NCBI GenBank assembly: GCA_039934475.1
Contig: JBDTMC010000214.1
Coordinates: 1 to 12,529, forward strand
Length of the DNA: 12,529 bases
Reading direction: 5' to 3'
From: JBDTMC01 sp039934475
GTDB lineage: Bacteria; Acidobacteriota; Terriglobia; Bryobacterales; Bryobacteraceae
A program made the position numbers and the translations under genes. The notes below the pieces were generated by a model. It searched no databases, had not been told where the DNA came from, and saw only the letters and a program-made list of their open reading frames with translations. The stretch's first letter is position 1; the number at the start of each line of letters is the position of its first letter. Shown in pieces: positions 1 to 6,836 of this stretch.

Positions 1-792
1 TCGATTATGCAGGCAGGCGGACCAGCCGTTGTGCGAAGCGCTCTTGGATTCGCGGAGTGTGATGGCCAGCATTTTGAGGTTGGGAAATTCACCCATCACC
101 TTTTCGGTGAGCGCTTTGTACTCATTGGGGTCGAGGGCGCCGGCGTGGACGTCGGCTTTCGCTTCGACACCGAGGGCCATCTGGCAGTCCTCTTCGTTGG
201 CGATACCGATGTCAACGTACTTCACCAGCTCGCGCATCACTTCAGGGGCTTTTTTGCCGTACTTCCAGAGGTTCTTGCGGAAGTTGAAGTCACAGGAGAC
301 CGTAAGGCCGGCGGCGCGGGCGGCTTGGACGCTTTCGATGGCGAGGTCAGCGGCGCTTTGGCTGAGGGCGGGGGTGATGCCGGTGATGTGGAACCAGCCG
401 GCTCCGGCGAAGGTTTTGGTCCAATCGATGTCGCCGGGCTTGGCGAGGGCGATGGCGCTGTGATCGCGGTCGTAAACCACTTTAGAAGGCCGCTGATTGG
501 CGCCGGGCTCGACGAAGTAGATGCCGAAGCGGCCTTTGGCGCGGACGATGAAGGAGGGGTCTACACCGAAGCGGCGCAGTTCGCCAACGAAGGCCTCGGC
601 GATGGGGTTGGACGGGATGACCGTCACGAAGCGGGCCGGATGTCCGAAGTTGGCCAGTGCGACGGCGACATTCGCCTCACCGCCGCCGAAGGTGGCGACG
701 AATTGGGGGCTTTGCAGAAAGCGCTCAAAGCCGGGAGGCGCCAGCCGGAGCATGATCTCGCCGAAGGTGACGACAGGTTTTGAAGAAGGCAT
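1..792 (-). CDS. kdgK: PfkB-family sugar kinase, probable 2-keto-3-deoxygluconate kinase (3' end cut by window)
   Basis: Reading the minus strand from the ATG at 792 gives 264 residues with no stop before the left edge, so the gene is partial. Seen: an N-terminal strand ending in GEIMLRLAPPG (residues 11-21), the substrate-side glycine motif GGGEANVAVALANFG (36-50), and CDFNFRKNLW (167-176), the D-x-N-x-R-x-x-LW block of KDG kinases, followed by NEEDCQMALG (199-208). These mark the PfkB/ribokinase fold. KDG kinases phosphorylate 2-keto-3-deoxygluconate to KDPG in the cytoplasm, during pectin, hexuronate or sugar-acid breakdown. Family members of this type have about 330-345 residues, so roughly 70-80 residues, including the C-terminal GAGD catalytic Asp and ATP site, lie outside. 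It follows the sugar-acid MFS gene by 21 bases, which supports the assignment and suggests co-transcription. No Shine-Dalgarno is visible; the gap holds a TCAGGCCTGA palindrome (799-808). Another PfkB sugar kinase specificity is possible. Confidence 0.86.
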   Translation of the reverse strand, partial: MPSSKPVVTFGEIMLRLAPPGFERFLQSPQFVATFGGGEANVAVALANFGHPARFVTVIPSNPIAEAFVGELRRFGVDPSFIVRAKGRFGIYFVEPGANQRPSKVVYDRDHSAIALAKPGDIDWTKTFAGAGWFHITGITPALSQSAADLAIESVQAARAAGLTVSCDFNFRKNLWKYGKKAPEVMRELVKYVDIGIANEEDCQMALGVEAKADVHAGALDPNEYKALTEKVMGEFPNLKMLAITLRESKSASHNGWSACLHNR

Positions 793-813
793 AGGATTTC
801 AGGCCTGATTCTA

Positions 814-2088
814 TCAATTCGCGACGGTCTGTAGCGCGTCCGGTTTCCATTCCAGGGTGCGGTCAGGACGGATGAAGAGCCAGCAGGCGGCAGCCACCAA
901 GTAATACGCGCCGAGGATATAGAGCGGCAGGGCCCAGTTTCCCGTGCGGTCCACGACGTAGGCGAGCACGATGGGGCTGAGGAATCCGCCTACTTGTCCG
1001 GCCGTATTCATGGTGGCGCTGAGGACACCGGCGTTGCGGCCTCCGATCTCGATGCAGGAGGCCCAGGAGGGTGCGAGGGTGAACATGCTAAGGGCGGCGG
1101 CGAGGGCGATGAGCAGGGCCGCGGTATACGGGTTGAGGGCGGCGGCGCCAAGCGAGACCGCCAGCGCGGCGAGGACGTAGGCAACCAGCGCCATGCCGCA
1201 GCGGCCGATGCGACGACCGAAGAGGCGGGTGAGCGTGTCTGTGGTCCAGCCACCGGCGAGATCTCCAATGACGCTCACAAGGAGCGGCAGTCCAGCCAGG
1301 AAGCCCAACTCGGCGCCGGAGAAACCCCGCGCCTTGGCGAGATACGTGGGGAACCAGGTGATGAGGAAGTAGAAACCGTAGGTGTTGGCCGAATACATCA
1401 GACAGAGGGCGGGCACGCTGGGCGTGGCGATGATGCGCGTCCACATGGCTCCTTCGGCATAGTGAGCCGGGGGCAGGCCGCGCTCGCGCTCGATCTTATC
1501 GGCTTCGGCAGAAGTGATGGAAGGGTGCTGGCGGGGTTCGTCGCGAAACCATCGATAGAACGTAAAAGCCCACAAGAAACCGACCAGGCCGAAGCAGAAG
1601 AAGACGGCGCGCCAGGGCATACGAGTAGCGAGGGCGCCGACGAGGAGAGGCGTCAACCCACCGGCGAGATGGGCTCCGGCGAAGAAGATGCCTTGCACCG
1701 TGCCACGCTCGCCGGCGGGGATCCAGCGGGAGAAGACGCGCGCGGCGTTGGGCCAGGCGCCGGCCTCGCCCACACCGAAGAGGAAGCGGATGACGAGGAG
1801 CGATGGATAGCTGAAGGCGAAGGCAGTAAGGATAGTAAAGGAACTCCACCAAGCGACGATGCGGGTGAGGACGGCGCGGCTGCCGATGCGGTCGGCCCAC
1901 CAGGCGGTTGGCACCTCAAATAACGCATAGGCGGCGGTGAAGGCGCTAAAGACGTAGCTCATCTGCATGGCCGTCAAGCCGAGATCGCGCATGATGGAGG
2001 GGGCGAGGATGCCGATGCAGACGCGATCGAGATAGGTGACGCCCGCGAGAGCAACAGTGAACGCTACAACTTTGTACCGTACGGGCAT
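814..2088 (-). CDS. MFS transporter, anion:cation symporter (hexuronate/sugar-acid) family
   Basis: An inner-membrane major-facilitator protein of about 424 residues, the usual size, with twelve evident hydrophobic segments and a central cytoplasmic linker (RDEPRQHPSITSAEADKIERERG). Seen: YLDRVCIGILAPSI in TM1 (DR at residues 21-22), the loop 2-3 motif with ADRIGSR (about 66-71), and GVGEAGAWPNAARVFSRWIP (105-124). The last matches the G-[IV]-GEA-x-x-P-x(6)-WFP signature of the ACS family, which includes ExuT, GudP and DgoT. Such carriers import hexuronates, aldarates or aldonates with a cation. The KDG kinase gene just downstream fits a sugar-acid route; the exact substrate cannot be read from sequence. 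Start: ATG at 2088 is chosen. An in-frame GTG at 2094 is the alternative. Neither has a well-spaced Shine-Dalgarno: a GGAG directly abuts the ATG. A TAGAAT hexamer lies at 2095-2100, so a separate promoter and leaderless start are possible. Confidence 0.88.
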   Translation of the reverse strand: MPVRYKVVAFTVALAGVTYLDRVCIGILAPSIMRDLGLTAMQMSYVFSAFTAAYALFEVPTAWWADRIGSRAVLTRIVAWWSSFTILTAFAFSYPSLLVIRFLFGVGEAGAWPNAARVFSRWIPAGERGTVQGIFFAGAHLAGGLTPLLVGALATRMPWRAVFFCFGLVGFLWAFTFYRWFRDEPRQHPSITSAEADKIERERGLPPAHYAEGAMWTRIIATPSVPALCLMYSANTYGFYFLITWFPTYLAKARGFSGAELGFLAGLPLLVSVIGDLAGGWTTDTLTRLFGRRIGRCGMALVAYVLAALAVSLGAAALNPYTAALLIALAAALSMFTLAPSWASCIEIGGRNAGVLSATMNTAGQVGGFLSPIVLAYVVDRTGNWALPLYILGAYYLVAAACWLFIRPDRTLEWKPDALQTVAN

Positions 2089-2131
2089 CTCCACATTCTA
2101 GAGGAGATGCCCTGGGTGAATTGGCGCAGGG

Positions 2132-2164
2132 GCGCGTGGCTTCGCGCTACGGTCAGCGTGGCTT
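2132..2164. repeat. GCGTGGCTT direct repeat with GC hairpin in the gap before the MFS gene
   Basis: The 9-mer GCGTGGCTT occurs at 2134-2142 and again at 2156-2164, a 22-bp period. The first copy sits in a perfect 5-bp hairpin, GCGCG (2132-2136), loop TGGCTT, CGCGC (2143-2147). The second copy overlaps the stop codon of the small membrane-protein gene. The block fills much of the untranslated gap before the MFS gene. It looks like a fragment of a dispersed intergenic repeat, but one copy in one window cannot prove that. Confidence 0.4.
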
Positions 2165-2306
2165 ACCCGGCGACTTTGTCCAACAAGCTGGCAAAGACGT
2201 AGCAGGTCAAACCGAGCAGAATCACGATCATGACCCATTCCGCGGCTTTGGTGTCGAGGATGTGGTGGGTCGGTCCGGATGAGTGCAGGCTTTTGGTAAA
2301 TGCCAT
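2163..2306 (-). CDS. Small single-pass membrane protein, 47 residues, unknown function
   Basis: A short gene on the minus strand: ATG at 2306, TAA at 2163-2165. The product is 47 residues. Residues 1-22 are polar with several histidines (MAFTKSLHSSGPTHHILDTK, then AA). They are followed by EWVMIVILLGLTCYVFASLL (23-42), a clear single transmembrane helix, and a short DKVAG tail. AAGGGA (2314-2319) lies 7 bases before the ATG, an excellent Shine-Dalgarno, and is the best reason to believe the gene over the longer arginine/proline-rich frame that overlaps it. The gene ends 74 bases before the MFS start on the same strand, so it may be the first gene of the transporter/kinase operon. No family was recognised. 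A role as a transporter accessory subunit or a stand-alone stress peptide is speculation. Confidence 0.6.
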   Translation of the reverse strand: MAFTKSLHSSGPTHHILDTKAAEWVMIVILLGLTCYVFASLLDKVAG

Positions 2307-2543
2307 TAGCTCTTCCCTTCAATAAAAGATAGGCACGTCTGATTCCATCACAGGGAGAAGTTGTCTACGCTTGTAGCGAGCGGGGACGACAGTTCGCTAG
2401 GCGCAATATTAACGATTTGCGGGTGGTGCCACTTTTTGTTTACTAAACCGTGTTCCGCATTGTGCAACTAATTGATTCGCATTACTTTAGTGCAAGCAAA
2501 TGAAAACAATACTGTTAGGCGTTGACAGGAGGCGGTTCTTTCT
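2307..2543. other. Divergent intergenic region, AT-rich in part, no gene seen
   Basis: Together with the promoter and leader described separately, this makes 390 bases between the minus-strand small-protein gene and the plus-strand receptor gene. It is clearly more AT-rich than its surroundings from about 2405 to 2515, as expected for a control region. Visible structure: TAGCGA (2374-2379) pairs with TCGCTA (2394-2399); GTTTACTAAAC (2438-2448) is a perfect 5-1-5 inverted repeat that could be a small operator; an isolated TTGACA lies at 2522-2527 with no suitable -10 behind it. I found no convincing minus-strand promoter for the 2306 gene; TATCTT-like hexamers lack a -35 partner. No open reading frame here has a ribosome binding site. 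Confidence 0.5.
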
Positions 2544-2573
2544 TTGCCAAGGCGCGCAATTGCCCGTTATAAT
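2544..2573 (+). promoter_or_regulatory. Sigma70-type promoter of the receptor gene
   Basis: TTGCCA (2544-2549, 5 of 6 to TTGACA) and a perfect TATAAT (2568-2573) are separated by 18 bp. The start of transcription would fall near 2580, giving a leader of about 117 bases before the ATG at 2697. The promoter lies exactly where a longer reading frame would place an in-frame TTG start, which argues against that upstream start. Confidence 0.6.
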
Positions 2574-2630
2574 CCATGGCGAACATGCTGGTCTATCTGG
2601 GAGGCCAGTGGAAGGGCGCGCAATCACCCG
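2551..2630 (+). repeat. 16-bp direct repeat bracketing the receptor transcription start
   Basis: The 16-mer at 2551-2566 (GGCGCGCAATTGCCCG) recurs at 2615-2630 with 14 of 16 bases identical (GGCGCGCAATCACCCG). The copies are 64 bp apart, close to six helical turns. The first fills the spacer between the -35 and -10 boxes; the second lies about 35 bases into the leader. Placement on either side of the start suggests two operator half-sites or a leader RNA element. No known binding family was recognised. Confidence 0.45.
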
Positions 2631-2680
2631 CTAGCTGGCGGGGCGTCCGTAGAAGCTGTCAAGTCACAGGACTTCCAAGT

Positions 2681-2689
2681 AAGAAGGGG
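2681..2689 (+). promoter_or_regulatory. Ribosome binding site that fixes the receptor start
   Basis: AAGAAGGGG ends 7 bases before the ATG at 2697. It sits directly in front of the signal peptide and so selects this start over the frame-open upstream TTG at 2544. Confidence 0.75.
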
Positions 2690-2696
2690 TAAATGG

Positions 2697-5600
2697 ATGT
2701 TTAAATCTCGCTTGGCGCTGCCATTATTGGGCGCGCTGTTGGGGTCGTTTTTTCTTGCCGCACCCGCGGCATTCGCGCAAAGTGCATCTTCCGCCATTAA
2801 CGGCACCGCCCAGGACAACACTGGAGCGGTGGTTCCTGGCGCAAAGGTAACAGTCACCAACCAGGCCACCAATGTGCGCCTGGAAACCACTACGAGCGCC
2901 GAGGGCACTTTTTCAATGCCCGGCCTTCAGAGCGGCACCTACGAAGTTTCGGTGAGCAAAGAAGGGTTTAACAAGTTCATTGAAAAGGATATCTTTGTTG
3001 GTCCCTCGGTGGTGCGCTCGGTACCGGCCACCCTTTCGGTGGGCGGCGTGGAGACGTCGGTAACGGTTGAGGCGTCGGGCGCTCAGGTTCAGCTGACGAC
3101 CAGCCAAGTCTCCAACTTCGTGGCGGAGAAGCAGGTGGAAGAGCTACCTCTCAACGGTAGAAATTATCAGAGCCTTTCGGCCTTGATGCCAGGCGTTGTG
3201 AACACCGCCGTCGGCCAAAGCCAGGGGCAGGGCGGCTTCAACACCGGCAACACGATGTCGATTAACGGCATGGGCACCGGCGCCACGCTGTATCTTCTGG
3301 ACGGCATATGGAACATGAACACTGGGAACATGACCCAGACCACCATCACGCCGAACCCGGATACCATTCAGGAAGTCCGCACGCTGCAGAACAATGTGGC
3401 GCAGAAGTATGCACTCCTGGGCGCTTCGGTGGTGCTGCTGCAAACCCGCAGCGGGTCGTCACAGTTCCACGGCGCGCTGTTCGAATACGTCCGCAACGAC
3501 GCCTTCGATGCGCGTAACTTCTTCGCCCCCGACGTTCTGCCCCTGAAGCAGAACATTTTTGGCGGCACGATCGGCGGTCCGGTTTTCATCCCGAAGCTGT
3601 ACCCGCGAGATAAGAGCAAGACATTCTTCTTCTTCAGCGAACAGGCTGTGAGGAAGCACATTGCGAGCACGCTGCTGGGTTCCACCGCTACCGCCGACAT
3701 GCGCAATGGTCTGTTCCCCAACAAGATCATCGATCCGAACACAGGCAACCCGTTTCCACAGAATTCTGCCGGCCAGTATGTGATCCCACAGGATCGGATT
3801 AACCCAAGTGCATTGACGCTGATGAATGCGCTGACCAATCTGCCGAACAATCCCGGCGGCGGCTTCCAGAACTACATCAACACGAACCCTGAGATTCTTT
3901 CGCAAAACGACATCCAGATCAAAGTGGATCACAGCATTGGGAGCAAACTGCGCCTGATGGGAGAGTACTTCGATCTCCGTCAGACTGACGACCAGCCTTC
4001 CCACGGCTGGGTAGGTTCTCCCTTCACCGGCAACACGCAGAGCTTCCTGACGCGTAGTAAGCTGGCCGAAATCCAGGCGACGTACATCATTTCGCCGAAC
4101 ATGGTGAATCAGATTTCCCTCGGCATGAACAACTATGTTGTGGATCTGACGCCGAACAAGCTGGTTTACAAGGATCAGTTACCTGACTTCCAGAGCACGC
4201 TGCCGTTCAACGGCTTCCTGTCCAACCGCCTACCCTCGATCGGGTTCTCCGGCGGCTGGTCCGGATTCGGCGTCGCGCAGACGATGCCGCTGATCCATGC
4301 TTCTGACTTGGAAGACACCCTCACCGACGACTGGAGCTATGTGAAAGGCAAGCACACCATCGAGGCGGGCTTCAACCTGGTTTTCAGCACGAAGCGGCAG
4401 AACATCTTCTCCGCCAGCAACGGCAACTGGGTATTCAGCGGTAAGTTCAGCGGCGATCCGATTGCCGACTACCTGTTAGGGCGCGCCGCCAGCTTCAACC
4501 AAACCAATGGTGAGCGCCGTCCGTACATTCACGGCATCATCGCGTCGCCCTATGTGCAGGACACTTGGAAGGTGGCACCGCGCCTGACGCTAAACTACGG
4601 TCTCCGGATGATGTACATGCCGCTGGCCAACATCCAGCCCGGCTACGGTTCGCTGTTCGTTCCGTCCAAGTACAGCCTCTCCAAGGCGCCTACAGTCAAC
4701 GCCAACGGCACCATCACCACGGGACCAAACTACGACCCGCTGAACGGCCTTGTCTTCAACGGGGAGAACGGTGTGCCGCAGAACTTCTCCAACGATCACC
4801 GGTGGTACTTTAACCCCACGGTAGGCTTCGCCTGGGATGTTACAGGGAAAGGAACCACTTCCCTTCGCGGCGGCTTCGGAGTGACCCGCGCCCGCGTATT
4901 CACGGGTACCGATTGCACCTACAGCTGCCCCGGCAATCCGCCGTTCATTCAGAACATCAGCCTCACCAACCCGCTGTTCCCGAATCCGGTTGGCAGCGGC
5001 ACGGCCGATGCAGCCGGCGCGCAGTCCCTCGCCGGAGCGGGTCTCGACAACCAGGCAACTGCCGTTTACACCTACAGCCTAAGCGTGGAGCAACAGTGGA
5101 AAGGCTGGCTCTTCAGCATCGGCGGGGCCGGGAATCAGGTTCGCCACCAAGGCATCGGCATGGACTTGAATCAGCCCTTTAAGACGTCCACATCGGACTT
5201 CCCGACCGACATCAACACGGGCACCTTCCCCTATGTCTACGGTCCTTACTATGGGTGGGGCGCAATCAGCCACACCAACACCGTTGGTAACGCCACGTGG
5301 AACGGACTCATGATGTCCGCCCGCCACACGATGGGCCACGGCCTGTTCCTTTCCGGCGCCTACACCTGGGCACACGGTCTTCAGGATGGCCAGGGCTCCA
5401 GCTTCGGCGGAAACGGAGTTCAGGACTCCTACGACGTCAAGGGCAACCGCGGGAACTCCAGCGTCAACGTCGCGCATGTGGCGTCGTTTAGCTGGATTTA
5501 CGACATCCCGTTCATGCAGAAGTCGAAGGGTCTGCAGCGGGCCCTTCTCGGCGGGTGGAAGTACAACGGGATCGCGACCGTGCAGAGCGGCGTTTCGATG

Positions 5601-5975
5601 AGTGTTGGATTGAGCGTCGCCAACCAGGGTTTAGCCAGCCGCCCCAACGCGACGGGCCAAGCCCTGTCCTATCCCAAATCGGTGGATCAGTGGTTTAGCC
5701 CGGGCGCCTTTACGGCTCCGGCACCTGGAATGTTCGGGAATGCCGGCACCGGCACCCTCACCGGACCGGGTATTGTGAACTTCGATATGGGTCTGTACAA
5801 GGATTTCCGCATCAACGAGCGGGCCAAAGTACAGTTCCGGACGGAGTTCTTCAACGTGTTCAACCACACGAACTTCTCCGGCGTCTCAACAACGTACGGA
5901 TCGGGTAACTTCGGGGCCGTCACCAGCGCTCTCGATCCCCGCATCATGGAGTTCTCCCTCCGCTTCCAGTATTAG
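2697..5975 (+). CDS. TonB-dependent-receptor-like outer membrane protein with N-terminal carboxypeptidase-regulatory domain
   Basis: A protein of 1092 residues. Residues 1-27 are a classic Sec signal peptide (MFKSRLALPLL..., AFA|Q cleavage). A Cna-B/carboxypeptidase-regulatory beta-sandwich follows (about 33-112, ING-TAQDNTGAVVPGAKVTVTN, EGTFSMPGLQSGTYEVSV). Next is a plug-like domain with ELPLNGRNYQSLSALMPGV, MSINGM, YLLDGI and NPDTIQEVR, then a long beta-barrel region (about 240-1092). Acidobacterial hallmarks include GGPVFIP...DKSKTFFFFSEQ, RTEFFNVFNHTNF and a last strand ending EFSLRFQY, the terminal aromatic expected for BAM-dependent insertion. Relatives are Oar-like receptors, abundant in Acidobacteria and thought to move or bind large nutrients at the outer membrane; the ligand is unknown. 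No obvious TonB box was seen at the mature N-terminus. ATG 2697 is chosen for its strong ribosome binding site and signal peptide. The gene precedes the TPR/CRTAC1 genes, separated from them by a hairpin. Confidence 0.92.
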   Translation: MFKSRLALPLLGALLGSFFLAAPAAFAQSASSAINGTAQDNTGAVVPGAKVTVTNQATNVRLETTTSAEGTFSMPGLQSGTYEVSVSKEGFNKFIEKDIFVGPSVVRSVPATLSVGGVETSVTVEASGAQVQLTTSQVSNFVAEKQVEELPLNGRNYQSLSALMPGVVNTAVGQSQGQGGFNTGNTMSINGMGTGATLYLLDGIWNMNTGNMTQTTITPNPDTIQEVRTLQNNVAQKYALLGASVVLLQTRSGSSQFHGALFEYVRNDAFDARNFFAPDVLPLKQNIFGGTIGGPVFIPKLYPRDKSKTFFFFSEQAVRKHIASTLLGSTATADMRNGLFPNKIIDPNTGNPFPQNSAGQYVIPQDRINPSALTLMNALTNLPNNPGGGFQNYINTNPEILSQNDIQIKVDHSIGSKLRLMGEYFDLRQTDDQPSHGWVGSPFTGNTQSFLTRSKLAEIQATYIISPNMVNQISLGMNNYVVDLTPNKLVYKDQLPDFQSTLPFNGFLSNRLPSIGFSGGWSGFGVAQTMPLIHASDLEDTLTDDWSYVKGKHTIEAGFNLVFSTKRQNIFSASNGNWVFSGKFSGDPIADYLLGRAASFNQTNGERRPYIHGIIASPYVQDTWKVAPRLTLNYGLRMMYMPLANIQPGYGSLFVPSKYSLSKAPTVNANGTITTGPNYDPLNGLVFNGENGVPQNFSNDHRWYFNPTVGFAWDVTGKGTTSLRGGFGVTRARVFTGTDCTYSCPGNPPFIQNISLTNPLFPNPVGSGTADAAGAQSLAGAGLDNQATAVYTYSLSVEQQWKGWLFSIGGAGNQVRHQGIGMDLNQPFKTSTSDFPTDINTGTFPYVYGPYYGWGAISHTNTVGNATWNGLMMSARHTMGHGLFLSGAYTWAHGLQDGQGSSFGGNGVQDSYDVKGNRGNSSVNVAHVASFSWIYDIPFMQKSKGLQRALLGGWKYNGIATVQSGVSMSVGLSVANQGLASRPNATGQALSYPKSVDQWFSPGAFTAPAPGMFGNAGTGTLTGPGIVNFDMGLYKDFRINERAKVQFRTEFFNVFNHTNFSGVSTTYGSGNFGAVTSALDPRIMEFSLRFQY

Positions 5976-5982
5976 TCTGAGC

Positions 5983-6015
5983 GGGGCAGGCCATCGCCGA
6001 ACGGTGGCCTGCCTC
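5983..6015 (+). terminator. Strong hairpin after the receptor gene (terminator or attenuator)
   Basis: GGCAGGCCATCG (5985-5996) pairs with CGGTGGCCTGCC (6002-6013) as 12 bp with one U-G pair and a 5-base loop CCGAA. Two further outer pairs (one of them G-U) extend it to 5983-6015. There is no U-run after it (TCCCTGCG follows), so it is not a textbook intrinsic terminator. It may terminate weakly, or it may protect the receptor mRNA 3' end while letting some transcripts into the downstream genes. Confidence 0.5.
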
Positions 6016-6044
6016 TCCCTGCGCAGTTAAAGTACTCTGGTTCC

Positions 6045-6836
6045 ATGGCCGTCCCGCTCGTCTTTCTGCTGTTGCTCCAACTCCCCGGCCAAACCCCTTT
6101 TCAGACCGGCCAGCGCTTTCGTACCGAGGGTAATCATGCCAAGGCACGGGCCAGCTTCCAGCAAGCGTGGGATGCCGGCTATGAGGATCCTTACGTTCTC
6201 TATTCGCTGGTGGAAGAAGACCAGGCCCTGGGGGACAAAGCAGCCGGATTGGCCCACTTTCAGCTCCTGGTGGCGCGCTTCCCCGACTCTGCCTGGCTGC
6301 ATGTACTCTATGCCAACGCCCACATGTTGAAGGACCGCGAGGAGGAGGCTCGGAAGGAATACGAAGAGGCCATTCGCCTTGAGCCGAAACTCCCGGGTGT
6401 CAACTTTCGCCTGGGCTACATCGCTTTCCGTAACGGCGGGCACGCCCAGGCCGAGGGTTACTTTCGGCGGGAACTGGAATTGAACCCAACTTATTCAGAC
6501 GCCAACTTGTTTCTTGGCGAGACTATGCGGCAGTTAGGCCGCGCTGAGGAATCCCTCCCCTACTACCGCAAGGCGATTGAGACGGATCCGAAATCCGGAC
6601 TCGCCTATCGAGCGCTGGTGACCGTGCTCACCGACAAGGGCGACCTGGAAGGCGCTGCCGCCATTCTGGCGAAGGCTGAAACGCAGTTCCCTACCGATCC
6701 CAGCTTTCCGGCCCAACTCGCGCGGATCTTTACACGCCTCCATCGGGACGACGAGGCGCTCCGCCAGCAGGCGCTGTTTAAGACTCTGAGGGAACAACAA
6801 CGGCGATTGGAAAAGCCGGTGGAGATGGCCCGATGA
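6045..6836 (+). CDS. Exported TPR-repeat protein (first of two)
   Basis: A protein of 263 residues. The start is a short hydrophobic leader (MAVPLVFLLLLQLPGQ), read as a Sec signal or membrane anchor that lacks the usual basic n-region. From about residue 18 the chain is tetratricopeptide repeats of 34 residues, about seven units (roughly 16-47, 48-81, 82-115, 116-149, 150-183, 184-217, 218-250). The clearest are EARKEYEEAIRLEP, AEGYFRRELELNPTYSDANLFLGETMRQLGR and ESLPYYRKAIETDPKSGLAYRAL. A charged helix closes it (LREQQRRLEK). TPR solenoids bind other proteins; a periplasmic scaffold role is inferred. The start lacks a Shine-Dalgarno: only GCAGTTAAAGTACTCTGGTT precedes it. It is the first gene of a set of three; its stop overlaps the next start (ATGA, 6833-6836), so translation is probably coupled. 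Confidence 0.85.
   Translation: MAVPLVFLLLLQLPGQTPFQTGQRFRTEGNHAKARASFQQAWDAGYEDPYVLYSLVEEDQALGDKAAGLAHFQLLVARFPDSAWLHVLYANAHMLKDREEEARKEYEEAIRLEPKLPGVNFRLGYIAFRNGGHAQAEGYFRRELELNPTYSDANLFLGETMRQLGRAEESLPYYRKAIETDPKSGLAYRALVTVLTDKGDLEGAAAILAKAETQFPTDPSFPAQLARIFTRLHRDDEALRQQALFKTLREQQRRLEKPVEMAR

Noticed and set aside
7..783. Plus-strand 258-residue open frame (and a 144-residue one at 29-463)
   Set aside because: Antisense to the KDG kinase. The translation is Gly/Asp/Glu-rich with no domain, whereas the minus strand gives clear PfkB motifs.
994..1923. Plus-strand 309-residue open frame
   Set aside because: Antisense to the MFS gene. Highly charged, repetitive Gly/Glu composition typical of a GC-rich shadow frame; no family resemblance.
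2098..2322. Minus-strand 74-residue frame with a TTG start
   Set aside because: Rich in Arg, His and Pro with no start signal. The other frame over the same bases has a strong Shine-Dalgarno and a transmembrane helix.
2418..2434. Minus-strand TGGCAC...GC resembling a sigma54 promoter
   Set aside because: Only 8 bases separate the GG and GC elements instead of the required 10, and no activator gene is nearby.
2499..2517. AAATGAAAACAATACTGTT as a KdgR-like operator for the KDG kinase operon
   Set aside because: Only one half resembles the enterobacterial box, symmetry is poor, and KdgR itself is not expected in this phylum.
2544..2696. N-terminal extension of the receptor from TTG at 2544
   Set aside because: It overlaps the -35 and -10 boxes, lacks a ribosome binding site and would bury the signal peptide behind 51 unrelated residues.
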